Assembly: GCA_007119965.1 (NCBI GenBank)
Contig: SKOR01000046.1
Coordinates: forward strand, 1-34,228
Length of the DNA: 34,228 nt
Direction: 5' to 3'
Source: Syntrophomonadaceae bacterium
GTDB taxonomy: Bacteria; Bacillota; Dethiobacteria; DTU022
The position numbers and the translations under genes were made by a program. Every line of letters starts with the position of its first letter. The first letter of the stretch is position 1. The notes beneath the pieces were generated by a model. The model saw nothing but the letters and a program-made list of their open reading frames with translations, did no database searches and was not told the DNA's origin. Shown piece by piece: positions 7,209 to 14,875 of the stretch.

Positions 7209-8672
7209 ATGTTAATGAACGGAAAGCAGTATCGCGAGAGCCTGAAGAAAATGCGGCCGAACATCTACAAGTGGGGCAAGCTGATCGAGGATGTCACCAC
7301 TCATCCGGCAACAAGACTGCATGTGGATTCTGTAGCACATTCTTACGATATGTGTTTCGATGAAGAGAAGAAGCATATTTATACAAATAAATCTCACCTG
7401 ACCGGAGAAGTGGTCCATCGCTGGAACGCTCTTTGTCAAACGGTTGAAGATCAGGTGGGCAATGCCGACATGAAAAGGGCCCAGTACCGGGTTTCCGGCA
7501 CCTGCCAGGGGGCAACCTGTGCCGGATGGACGGGATTAAATGTGCTGCATGCCGTAACTTTTGAGATGGACCAGGACCTCGGCACCAATTATCATGAAAG
7601 ACTTCAGAAATATTTCCGTTACGTTGAAGATAACGGGCTGGCCCTGGCCGGGGCGATTACCGACGCAAAAGGCAACCGTTCCATGAAGCCGTCACAGCAG
7701 GAAAATAAAGATTTGAACCTGCACGTTAAAGAAGTGAGGGACGATGGCGTTGTGATCCGCGGCTACAAAATCCAGATTTGCGGTGTTGCAGCTTCACACG
7801 AAATTATAGTGGTTCCCGGGATGGGTTACAAAGAAAGCGAAAAAGATTTTTGCTTTGCTGCCGCTATCCCAAGGGATGCCGAAGGCCTTACCTGCGTGGA
7901 GACCCGGCGACCCAGCGACAACCGTGACGAAGAAGATGGCTGGGATGCTCCCAAGGTCGGCAACATTACCCAGTCATACCTCATCTTTGATGATGTTTTT
8001 GTTCCCAATGACAGGATCTTCATGAATGGCGAATTTAAATATACCGGCAATGTGATCGGCTACTTTGCCGCTATCTACAGGGCAGCGATCGGAGCCTGTG
8101 TGGCAGGTCAGGGTGATGTAATGGCCGGGGCGGCAATCGGTATGGCCAGGGCTAACGGACTGTCACAAAAACCGTTTCAGGAAAAATTAAACCAGATGGC
8201 AATTAACAATGAAATCACCTATGGCCTGGGCCTCGGAGCTATGCTGAAGGGTAAACAGCACCCCTCTAAATTATTCGTGCCAAACCCGCTGCTGGCCCAT
8301 GTTAACAAGACCCAGGTAGGATCGCTGCCTTATACAACCAAGGTGATCGCCCAGGATATCAGCGGTGGTATCGCTGAAACAGGCTGCATGCCATCTTACT
8401 TGGATTTCCAGTCAGAGGAATATGGAAAGCACCTCCTGGAAGCCCTTTCTGCTGGGACAGACGGCGAATCAAGGGCCAGGTTGGCCAGGCTGGTTGAATG
8501 GCTTACTGTGGGCGGCGGGATTCCGGGCTGTATGCACGGTGGCGGCTCGCCGGATGGCGCAAGGTTGGTTGTCAGGGCGTTTACCAGGTGGGAAGATTAC
8601 GTCAATGACGCAATACGGATTGCCGGGGTAAAGGGAGAAATTGCCGAACCTCCAAAACCTGAAAAGAAATAA
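7209..8672 (+). CDS. HpaB / 4-hydroxybutyryl-CoA dehydratase superfamily flavoprotein with divergent active site
   Basis: The 487-residue protein matches the superfamily that holds 4-hydroxybutyryl-CoA dehydratase (AbfD) and the flavin-dependent HpaB hydroxylases. Shared landmarks are DQDLGTNYH (121-129), FDDVFVPNDRIF (260-271), the AxxGACVAGQGDV stretch (292-304) and MHGGGSP (442-448). Against my recollection of Clostridium aminobutyricum AbfD, two cluster cysteines are kept (Cys104, Cys297) and the first is shifted one residue (Cys99). The His ligand aligns with Tyr290, the catalytic Tyr with Ile294, and the two Glu residues with Gln255 and Gly440. An authentic dehydratase/isomerase activity is therefore doubtful, and the chemistry is unassigned. 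The start is ATG 7209 because AAGGAG (7195-7200) precedes it. It is the last gene of the sigma-54 operon. Confidence 0.82.
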   Translation: MLMNGKQYRESLKKMRPNIYKWGKLIEDVTTHPATRLHVDSVAHSYDMCFDEEKKHIYTNKSHLTGEVVHRWNALCQTVEDQVGNADMKRAQYRVSGTCQGATCAGWTGLNVLHAVTFEMDQDLGTNYHERLQKYFRYVEDNGLALAGAITDAKGNRSMKPSQQENKDLNLHVKEVRDDGVVIRGYKIQICGVAASHEIIVVPGMGYKESEKDFCFAAAIPRDAEGLTCVETRRPSDNRDEEDGWDAPKVGNITQSYLIFDDVFVPNDRIFMNGEFKYTGNVIGYFAAIYRAAIGACVAGQGDVMAGAAIGMARANGLSQKPFQEKLNQMAINNEITYGLGLGAMLKGKQHPSKLFVPNPLLAHVNKTQVGSLPYTTKVIAQDISGGIAETGCMPSYLDFQSEEYGKHLLEALSAGTDGESRARLARLVEWLTVGGGIPGCMHGGGSPDGARLVVRAFTRWEDYVNDAIRIAGVKGEIAEPPKPEKK

Positions 8673-8697
8673 GCGGGAATAAATGAAGTTTCAGTGA

Positions 8698-8786
8698 AGA
8701 GAGCAGGCGCTCGGATTCAGTCGAAGCAATTTCTCTGGAGTGGGAAGGTTACTGAATTAGCTCCGGGTGCCTGGTCTCTTTTTGGT
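8698..8786 (+). terminator. Long imperfect hairpin with T-tract, likely end of the sigma-54 operon
   Basis: An outer imperfect stem (AGAGAGCAGG near 8699 with CCTGGTCTCT near 8770) and an inner perfect one (ATTCAGT 8715-8721 with ACTGAAT 8751-8757) are followed by TTTTTGGTTTT. It sits between two convergent genes. The stem is long and interrupted, so it could have another role. Confidence 0.5.
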
Positions 8787-8870
8787 TTTCAATAATAACT
8801 CCTTAATTCAGCTGCCTCGGGGACAGAAGGTATCAGCCTGCTGAATGCCAGTGTTTAGTCGATTATTTTC

Positions 8871-10181
8871 TTAAAACAGCAGCATCTTTTTGGCGTGATA
8901 AATCAATTCGTCGCGGAAGTCAGGGTGCGTGATGTTGATCAGTTCGTGCGCCCTCTGCCGCATTGTTTTTCCCCTGAGCTGAGCGACCCCGTACTCTGTA
9001 ACGATATAATCGACATCATTTTTATTCGTGGTTACTACGGCTCCTTCCGTCAGCATGGGCTTAATCGTTGATACAGTTCCTGTCTTAAGCTCTGCTGTCG
9101 AATAGGTGGTTAAGATAGCTTTTCCACCCTCAGATTTGTTTGCCCCCCTGATAAAATCGACCTGGCCGCCCGTGCCGCTGATCATGCGGGGACCCACTGA
9201 TTCGGAGCAGACCTGGCCATGCAGGTCGATTTCGATAAATGCATTGATCGAGATCATGTTTTTGTGCCGGGCTATAATATTTACATTGTTGGTATATTCA
9301 ACAGGATAAAATTCTACTCCCGGGTTGTCGTCAAGAAAGTCGTATGTTCTTTTAGTGCCATAAGAAAAAGTGGAAATGGATTTTGCCGTATGAATTGGCT
9401 TGGAAAGGTTGGTTACGGCCCCGCATTCGATCAGGTCAATCATGCTGTCGGTAAACATTTCGCTGTGAATATTGAGGTTATTTCTGTCTTTCAGGCATTG
9501 CGCGACCGCATTGGGAACCGCTCCAATGCCGAGCTGAATGGTTGCCCCATCGGGGATTAAATCAATAATATGGTGGCTTATGCTTTTGGCCCGCTCGTCG
9601 ATGGGGGCAATTTTTAGTTCCGGTAGAGGTTCGTGGCATTCACAGAGGGCATCTATTTCTGAGATGTGAATGTTGCTTTCTCCATGCACCCTGGGCTGGT
9701 TTTCATTTACCTCCACGAATACTTTCTTAGCTCTTGACATCTGCCCTCTCGCTCCGCCGACTGCGGGGCCGAACGAAAAGTAGCCGTGTTTGTCCATGGG
9801 CGAAACCACGGCATAGAATATATCAGCCTCGATATAATTTCTCCAGATCAACCCTTCGTCACTGTAATAAGTATGAATCTGGTCTGCGATGCCTTTGGCA
9901 ATTGCTTTTCTGGCTAAAGGGCTGGAAAAATAAGATACATGCTCAAACTTTCCCTTAAAAGCATCTTTTAAAAAAGCATGGTCCGGCCGGCCCGTCAGGA
10001 GCAGGTGATGAGTGATGCCTTCGAGGTCTTCTTTTATAACCCGCTCTGCGATAGCTTTTACAGTTGCATAGGGCTCACCCACTATGCAGGTTGATGCGCA
10101 TTTGTCATGTGATTTAACGTGCGTTGCAATTTCTTCGGGTGTGGTTAATTTTTCCCTGTAAATTTCTTTCCACTTATTCAT
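8871..10181 (-). CDS. Acetyl-CoA hydrolase/CoA-transferase family 2 (4-hydroxybutyrate or butyrate CoA-transferase-like)
   Basis: The 436-residue protein matches the AbfT/Cat family of CoA-transferases in length and motifs. IHSEMFTDS places the catalytic, thioester-forming Glu at residue 241, GIGAVPNAV (218-226) forms part of the CoA site, and a GGQVDFIRGA block lies in the C-terminal half. Such enzymes move CoA from acetyl-CoA or another donor onto a carboxylic acid. AGGAGGTT precedes ATG 10181. The gene converges on the acyl-CoA dehydrogenase operon, and a candidate sigma-54 promoter lies about 280 bases upstream. I infer that it activates the acid which that operon then processes. Which acid is not readable from the sequence: AbfT, butyryl-CoA:acetate and succinyl-CoA:acetate transferases are hard to separate by eye. 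Confidence 0.9.
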   Translation of the reverse strand: MNKWKEIYREKLTTPEEIATHVKSHDKCASTCIVGEPYATVKAIAERVIKEDLEGITHHLLLTGRPDHAFLKDAFKGKFEHVSYFSSPLARKAIAKGIADQIHTYYSDEGLIWRNYIEADIFYAVVSPMDKHGYFSFGPAVGGARGQMSRAKKVFVEVNENQPRVHGESNIHISEIDALCECHEPLPELKIAPIDERAKSISHHIIDLIPDGATIQLGIGAVPNAVAQCLKDRNNLNIHSEMFTDSMIDLIECGAVTNLSKPIHTAKSISTFSYGTKRTYDFLDDNPGVEFYPVEYTNNVNIIARHKNMISINAFIEIDLHGQVCSESVGPRMISGTGGQVDFIRGANKSEGGKAILTTYSTAELKTGTVSTIKPMLTEGAVVTTNKNDVDYIVTEYGVAQLRGKTMRQRAHELINITHPDFRDELIYHAKKMLLF

Positions 10182-10281
10182 TTATGTCTTTAACCTCCTG
10201 TTATTTATCCTGACTTCTAAAATATATCGATCAAGGGGTATGCTTTCGGGACATAAAAACCCTCCTTTGCCTGGCAATGGT

Positions 10282-10323
10282 TATGCAGCAGTGCATAAAT
10301 GCGTATGGTGCAAAAGTGCATAC
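10282..10323 (-). repeat. Cluster of TGCATA-type palindromes in the CoA-transferase leader
   Basis: TATGCA-GCAG-TGCATA (10282-10297) is a perfect interrupted palindrome. GTATG (10303-10307) with CATAC (10319-10323) forms another, and GTGCATA occurs twice. It could be an operator or a leader hairpin in the untranslated region of the CoA-transferase transcript. Confidence 0.35.
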
Positions 10324-10460
10324 AAACGGGCGGTTTAGCAGAAACAGGGTTATTGAACGCCGCGTATGGTGGCAAAACGCTGAATGTGAGCCTGACAGCA
10401 GGCCAGTCCCCTGGCATTAAGCAGGCCGGGTTCATAAAACTTATTTTTATACCTGTATAT

Positions 10461-10476
10461 TGCAATTACTATGCCA
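10461..10476 (-). promoter_or_regulatory. Candidate sigma-54 promoter for the CoA-transferase
   Basis: On the minus strand the sequence reads TGGCAT, AGTAA, TTGCA. This matches the -24/-12 pattern with only the last base of the -24 hexamer differing from TGGCAC. It lies about 280 bases upstream of the CoA-transferase start and points towards it. The long leader lowers confidence a little; a second sigma-54 site serving a functionally matched gene raises it. Confidence 0.65.
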
Positions 10477-10706
10477 TGTTGCAGGCGGGTCCCAACAACC
10501 AGACAGGTGCAAGAATAGGTTAACTGCAGCTTCTGCCTTCCTGCTGCAAAATCACCCGGCATTCCCTCTGCACCGGCAGACCTGTCTACTTAAAAATAGA
10601 AAACCTAATTCTCTCCTGCCAAAATCTATAAAGGTAACAGAACAAAATATTAACTGCGCTTCATAGTACTAAATCTGTTTCTGCCGGTATTTGCGATATC
10701 GGGCAG

Positions 10707-10734
10707 TTGATGCAGGTTAATAAAATGGTATAAT
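10707..10734 (+). promoter_or_regulatory. Sigma-A-type promoter for the flavoprotein gene
   Basis: TTGATG, 16 bp, TATAAT, with TGG just before the -10. It points at the flavoprotein gene and would give a leader of about 210 bases. Confidence 0.6.
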
Positions 10735-10948
10735 TAGTTAGTGCCGGTTTAACCTTTTATTAAATTAAAGCTATTTACAGATCCGATGATGCTTGCGGCA
10801 GGTCAATAAAGCGTTTGCCTGCTGTTGGGAAGAGAGATGTCTACTAATGCAGGGACGAAATGAGAACCTGCGCAGCATTGTAACTCAGCAGTAATGTGGT
10901 TAAATAATCCGGCGCAGGCCGGCTTAATTTTGCCGGGGGAGGTAAAAT

Positions 10949-12226
10949 ATGGCTGAAATACTGATTATCGGCGGCGGCGTTGCCGGCATTTCTGCGGCCG
11001 TTCACGCCCGCCGGGCAGGGCGGGAAGCGGTAATTTTCGAGGCCGGCGAGCGCTGGGGCGGCCTGCTCGATCATTTCCATGTTGGCGGGTTCCGTTTCGA
11101 CAACGCCGTTCACTTTGCGTTCAGCAATAATGAACATTACCGCGCCGTACTGGAGATGACCGACTATATCACCCACCGGCCCGAACCCTACAATTATGAA
11201 CAGGGGCGCTGGTTGAAGCATCCCGTGCAAAATAATCTTTATCCTCTGCCTGCCGAAGAAAAGGTCAAAGCGATCAAGAGTTTTATTGAGCGCCCCGATC
11301 AGAGTGAGGATTCAAACTACAGGCAGTGGCTGAACGAACAGTTCGGAGAGGTGATCGCCGGCCGTTACCCTGCCCGCTATACTGAAAAATACTGGACTGT
11401 GCCTGCCGATTCTTTAAGCACAGACTGGATCGGCAGCCGCCTCTACAGGCCGAGCCTGGAAGAGGTTCTTTTCGGGGCGATGACCGACCGCACTCCTTCC
11501 ACCTATTACCTGCCCGAGCTGTTTTACCCACGCCGCGGCGGCTACCGCGCTTTCCTCGATCCGCTCGTCGAGGATCTTGACCTGCGCACGGGTAAGGAAG
11601 TAGTCCGGGTGAACCCCGTTAAAAAGTATGTCGAATGCCGCGACGGGTCGCGCGAGTATTACCTGCACCTGGTCAGCAGTACGCCCCTCCCGGTGCTGGC
11701 CGGTATGATCGACGGCGCGCCTGCGGTCGTCGGGGAACAGGCGGCGGCGCTCTGGGCGACTTCGGTGGCCCTGGTTTCGCTCGGCTTCAGCCGGCCGCAA
11801 AAGGGCGGGCACCTCTGGTTTTATATCTACGACCGGGATATCCTGCCTGCCCGAGCCCATGCTCCGAGCATGAAATCTCCCGATAACGCCCCCCAGGGCT
11901 GCAGTTCACTGCAGTTTGAAACTTATTTTTCCCGCCAGGCCCCGCTTAAGTGCAGCGGTGAAGAGCTGATTGAACACGTCCTGGACGCGGCAGAGAAAAT
12001 GGACGTGGCGTCGCGCCCGGACCTGGCTGTCGCCGACTACCGCACCCTGCCGTACGGGAATGTTGTTTTCGACCGGGGTATGGTCGGACGCCGCGACTAT
12101 GTGCTTGATTATGTCAGGAGCTGCGGTATTTTGCCGGTCGGCCGCTTTGGAGAGTGGGATTACCTCTGGGCCGACCAGAGTTTCCTGAGCGGCAAACAGG
12201 CTGAAACCTTGCCCTTCGTGGTATAA
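10949..12226 (+). CDS. FAD-dependent oxidoreductase of the amine oxidase / UDP-galactopyranose mutase-like group
   Basis: The 425-residue protein begins with a Rossmann FAD-binding motif (IIGGGVAGISAA, residues 6-17), then the GG-doublet region GERWGGLLDHFHVGGFRFD (32-50) common to protoporphyrinogen-oxidase-like and UDP-galactopyranose mutase-like flavoproteins. A conserved C-terminal FAD segment (PVGRFGEWDYLWADQS) also fits. Members act on sugar nucleotides, porphyrinogens or carotenoids. The neighbouring sugar-nucleotide epimerase and LCP ligases favour a role in cell-surface polysaccharide, which is inference. GGGGGAGG precedes ATG 10949. I cannot assign the substrate. Confidence 0.75.
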   Translation: MAEILIIGGGVAGISAAVHARRAGREAVIFEAGERWGGLLDHFHVGGFRFDNAVHFAFSNNEHYRAVLEMTDYITHRPEPYNYEQGRWLKHPVQNNLYPLPAEEKVKAIKSFIERPDQSEDSNYRQWLNEQFGEVIAGRYPARYTEKYWTVPADSLSTDWIGSRLYRPSLEEVLFGAMTDRTPSTYYLPELFYPRRGGYRAFLDPLVEDLDLRTGKEVVRVNPVKKYVECRDGSREYYLHLVSSTPLPVLAGMIDGAPAVVGEQAAALWATSVALVSLGFSRPQKGGHLWFYIYDRDILPARAHAPSMKSPDNAPQGCSSLQFETYFSRQAPLKCSGEELIEHVLDAAEKMDVASRPDLAVADYRTLPYGNVVFDRGMVGRRDYVLDYVRSCGILPVGRFGEWDYLWADQSFLSGKQAETLPFVV

Positions 12227-12227
12227 T
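12222..12227 (+). promoter_or_regulatory. Possible extended -10 ahead of the first LCP gene
   Basis: TGGTATAAT overlaps the end of the flavoprotein gene, 47 bases before the chosen LCP start. No clear -35 is present. The LCP gene may be read from both this site and the upstream promoter. Confidence 0.3.
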
Positions 12228-12273
12228 CGGGGCATAAAGATGATCAGTGAACAGCGGAAAGGGGACTTTGCAG

Positions 12274-13776
12274 ATGGATAATGATCGCGAAAAAGATAAA
12301 AACTCAGATCAGGATAAAAACCAACAGGGTGGCGAACAAAAGCCGACGCAGGGTAACCCCGATAACAGGGAAGATGAAGATCTGCCTGCCGGTGTAAAAA
12401 AACCGCTGAGCAGGATAAAGAAAATCGTGCTGGCAGCCGGTGGGTTTCTGCTTTTGCTCCTGCTGGCGGCCGGGACATATGTGATGGCCTTTTACAGCGA
12501 AGTCCGGGAGACTGAGCGGGTGCTGCTTGAAGATGTTTCTTTTGAAGAAAAATATGATATTGAAGTGGATGCAGTATTTTCAGAGCGTATTGTAAATATT
12601 GCGCTGCTTGGTTTTGACCGCGGCTGGAACCGCGAAGCGTACGGGGAATACCTTTTCCGCCCTGACATGCTTGCCGTGTTCTCTGTTAATTTCGGGACCG
12701 ATGAAATATCGGTGGTCAGGGTCCCGCGTGATTCATATGTGCCTATTCACGGCACGGGCGGTTTTCATGATAAGATAAACCATTCTTACTACTTCGGTTA
12801 CCGCCGCGGCGGGGGTGAAGACAACAATGCCGACGGAATCAGTTATACGCTGCAGACTCTCAGCAATACTCTAGGCGGCATTCCCATTCACTATTATGTA
12901 TCGGTCGATATGTATTCAGTGATCGAACTGGTCGATGCGATAGGCGGGATCTATTACGAGGTGGAAGAAGAGATAATAGATAAACACTGGGAGATCGGCA
13001 GGATACTGGTCCCGGAGGGCCCGCAGATTATGGATGGCAAGACATTCCTGCGCTACCTGCAATACCGGGATGCTGAATCCAGCCAGGATATCGGCCGGAT
13101 TGATCGGCAGATGAATTTGCTGAAGCAGTCATTTCTATACCTGCGTGAGCAGGGCCGCATAACCGATATTCCGGCGACTTACCGGATTTATAAGGACTAC
13201 GTGGATACAGACCTGACCTACACCCAGATTGCCGCCCTGGCTTATTATGCCCGCGATATTGAAGTTGCCGGCGACACCCTTAACTTCTATACCGTGCCGG
13301 GCAGCGGGCAGATGAAAGACGGCGTTTGGTACCAGGTGATAAACCAGGATGCGCGGCTGGAGATTATAGAAGAGGTTTTCGGAATCGAAGCCGGGCGCTG
13401 GCCCCCGATTGTGCTCGAGGACAGCCCCGAATATATTGAGGAACAGGAACGGAAAGAGCGGGAAGAACGTGAATTGGGGACGGACCCGGGGCATAATGAA
13501 GAACCCGGTGAAGCAGAAGAGACTGACGGTCCCGCGGAGCGGGACCAGGACGCCGCCGGGGGAATCGCGGTCCCCGACGTGAAAGGCCTGGACCTGGAAG
13601 AGGCTAAGTCGCTTTTAAGAGAGAGCGGCTTTACGATCGGCGAGGTTACTACACGCGCTTACATCTTTCTCGAAGAAGGCCTGGTTATCAACAGCCGGCC
13701 GCTGTACGGAAGCGTCAGTCCGGCCGGGACAGCAGTAAGCCTGGTTGTTTCTGAAGGGCCGGAAGATGACGAATAA
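12274..13776 (+). CDS. LytR-CpsA-Psr (LCP) family protein with C-terminal PASTA domain
   Basis: The 500-residue protein has a highly charged cytoplasmic N-terminus (1-48), one membrane segment (about 50-72) and an extracellular LCP domain (about 105-330). LCP hallmarks are RPDM (129-132), RVPRDSY (149-155) and a DGKTFLRYLQYRD...RIDRQ block. A Glu-rich linker leads to one PASTA domain (about 436-497, opening VPDVKGLDLEEAKSLL). LCP proteins transfer undecaprenyl-pyrophosphate-linked polymers such as teichoic acids or capsule onto peptidoglycan; PASTA domains bind peptidoglycan or muropeptides. The fusion would tether the ligase to its acceptor. I choose ATG 12274 over GTG 12247 because AAAGGGGA (12258-12265) is correctly spaced before it. 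The second LCP gene follows 56 bases later. Confidence 0.88.
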   Translation: MDNDREKDKNSDQDKNQQGGEQKPTQGNPDNREDEDLPAGVKKPLSRIKKIVLAAGGFLLLLLLAAGTYVMAFYSEVRETERVLLEDVSFEEKYDIEVDAVFSERIVNIALLGFDRGWNREAYGEYLFRPDMLAVFSVNFGTDEISVVRVPRDSYVPIHGTGGFHDKINHSYYFGYRRGGGEDNNADGISYTLQTLSNTLGGIPIHYYVSVDMYSVIELVDAIGGIYYEVEEEIIDKHWEIGRILVPEGPQIMDGKTFLRYLQYRDAESSQDIGRIDRQMNLLKQSFLYLREQGRITDIPATYRIYKDYVDTDLTYTQIAALAYYARDIEVAGDTLNFYTVPGSGQMKDGVWYQVINQDARLEIIEEVFGIEAGRWPPIVLEDSPEYIEEQERKEREERELGTDPGHNEEPGEAEETDGPAERDQDAAGGIAVPDVKGLDLEEAKSLLRESGFTIGEVTTRAYIFLEEGLVINSRPLYGSVSPAGTAVSLVVSEGPEDDE

Positions 13777-13832
13777 ACGGGCCGCGGACACTCAGCGCGG
13801 GTGCTCGCGCGCCTGGCAGGCAGGGGTAATTA

Positions 13833-14792
13833 ATGAGCAACCTTTCCCGTAAATCGAGATTATATATATCGCTGGGATTGATCAGCGCGATCATCCTGGT
13901 TTCATTTGCAATCATTTTTTACGGTGTTTACCAGGTCTACTTTGCCCCGGCATCACTTTTCAGCCATGATTTCGAACAGTCGGGCCGGGTGGAGGAGTAC
14001 TTCGAGGACCGTTCGATAAATGTTGCCATTCTAGGGCTGCATAACCGCAACGAAGATAACACCTTCGGGGACGTTTATTTTGTCGATACGATCATGGTTG
14101 TATCTGTAAACTTCGACCAGGATAACCTGGACCTGTTGGCCGTGCCCCGCGACAGTTATGCCGAAATTGCGCACAGCGGGGAAAAAGACAGGATCCGCCA
14201 GTCTTACAGTTACGGCTACGGGCAGGCCGGGGAAGAGCGGCACCGGGCAGGCCTGCGCTGCACGCTTGACACCGTAAGCAGCCTGTTAGGCGATGTTGAG
14301 CTGAATTATTACATCGCCATGGATATTGAGGGCTTAAAGCAGCTGATTGATGCCATGGGCGGAGTTTACTACGAGGTTGAAGAGCCGATGATCGGTTTTA
14401 CGCCCCGGGAATCGCTCGACGCCGGGCCGCAGCACTTAGACGGCCGGGGTTACCTGACTTACCTGACCTACCGGGAACCAGATGCGCGGGATGATATAAA
14501 CAGGATGAACCGTCAGCGGGAATTACTGCTGGCTACCTTTGAATATTTCCAGGAGATGGGCCTTTTTAACTATGTAATTCCCTCTTACGCAGCTTACCGC
14601 GAACATGTCCATACCGACCTGAGCTTTAACCAGGTAGCTGCCCTGGCCCTCTTTGCAGGCGAACGCCTGGAAGCCGACGCAATCAAAAATTACTCCCTCC
14701 AGGGCGAATATTTTACCCTTGACGGGGGCGAAACCTACTACCTGGATCTTGACCGCGAACTGGTCGATAAACTGGTCGCTGACATCTTTTAA
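13833..14792 (+). CDS. LytR-CpsA-Psr (LCP) family protein
   Basis: The 319-residue protein has a short cytoplasmic N-terminus, one membrane segment (about 9-33) and an extracellular LCP domain (about 55-250), with AVPRDSYAEI and the GYLTYLTYREPDARDDINRMNRQ block. The position normally read as RxD near residue 85 reads VDT, so the first conserved Arg, which helps bind the lipid pyrophosphate in characterised LCP enzymes, seems lost while the Asp is kept. It may be a reduced-activity partner of the larger LCP protein upstream. AGGGGTAA before ATG 13833 is the ribosome site. It has no PASTA domain, unlike its neighbour. Confidence 0.87.
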   Translation: MSNLSRKSRLYISLGLISAIILVSFAIIFYGVYQVYFAPASLFSHDFEQSGRVEEYFEDRSINVAILGLHNRNEDNTFGDVYFVDTIMVVSVNFDQDNLDLLAVPRDSYAEIAHSGEKDRIRQSYSYGYGQAGEERHRAGLRCTLDTVSSLLGDVELNYYIAMDIEGLKQLIDAMGGVYYEVEEPMIGFTPRESLDAGPQHLDGRGYLTYLTYREPDARDDINRMNRQRELLLATFEYFQEMGLFNYVIPSYAAYREHVHTDLSFNQVAALALFAGERLEADAIKNYSLQGEYFTLDGGETYYLDLDRELVDKLVADIF

Positions 14793-14875
14793 ATAACTTC
14801 AGGGAAAATATTTTAATTATACATTCAGGCACACGGGAAGCGATACAGCAAACCAGACAGCAGGGAGGAAACATT

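Larger units (their letters stand above)
10182..10948. other. 767-base divergent intergenic region, no gene supported
   Basis: Short frames exist on both strands, but none has a convincing ribosome site or recognisable protein. The region holds a candidate sigma-54 promoter for the minus-strand CoA-transferase (10461-10476), TGCATA-type palindromes in its leader (10282-10323), and a sigma-A-like promoter for the plus-strand flavoprotein (10707-10734). About 200 bases of leader follow the latter, with a small CCGGC/GCCGG hairpin near 10918-10936, next to the ribosome site. Confidence 0.6.

Noticed and set aside
7209-8672. Naming the gene abfD (4-hydroxybutyryl-CoA dehydratase) outright
   Set aside because: The catalytic Glu, His and Tyr positions do not match by eye, so only superfamily membership is claimed.
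10272-10287. TGGCAATGGTTATGCA on the plus strand, resembling a sigma-54 promoter
   Set aside because: The -12 element reads ATGCA rather than TTGCW, and it would fire into a region with no plus-strand gene for about 660 bases.
10217-10666. Several 68-82 codon open frames on both strands in the 10.2-10.7 kb gap
   Set aside because: They overlap one another, lack convincing ribosome sites and have biased, low-information sequences; they look like chance frames.
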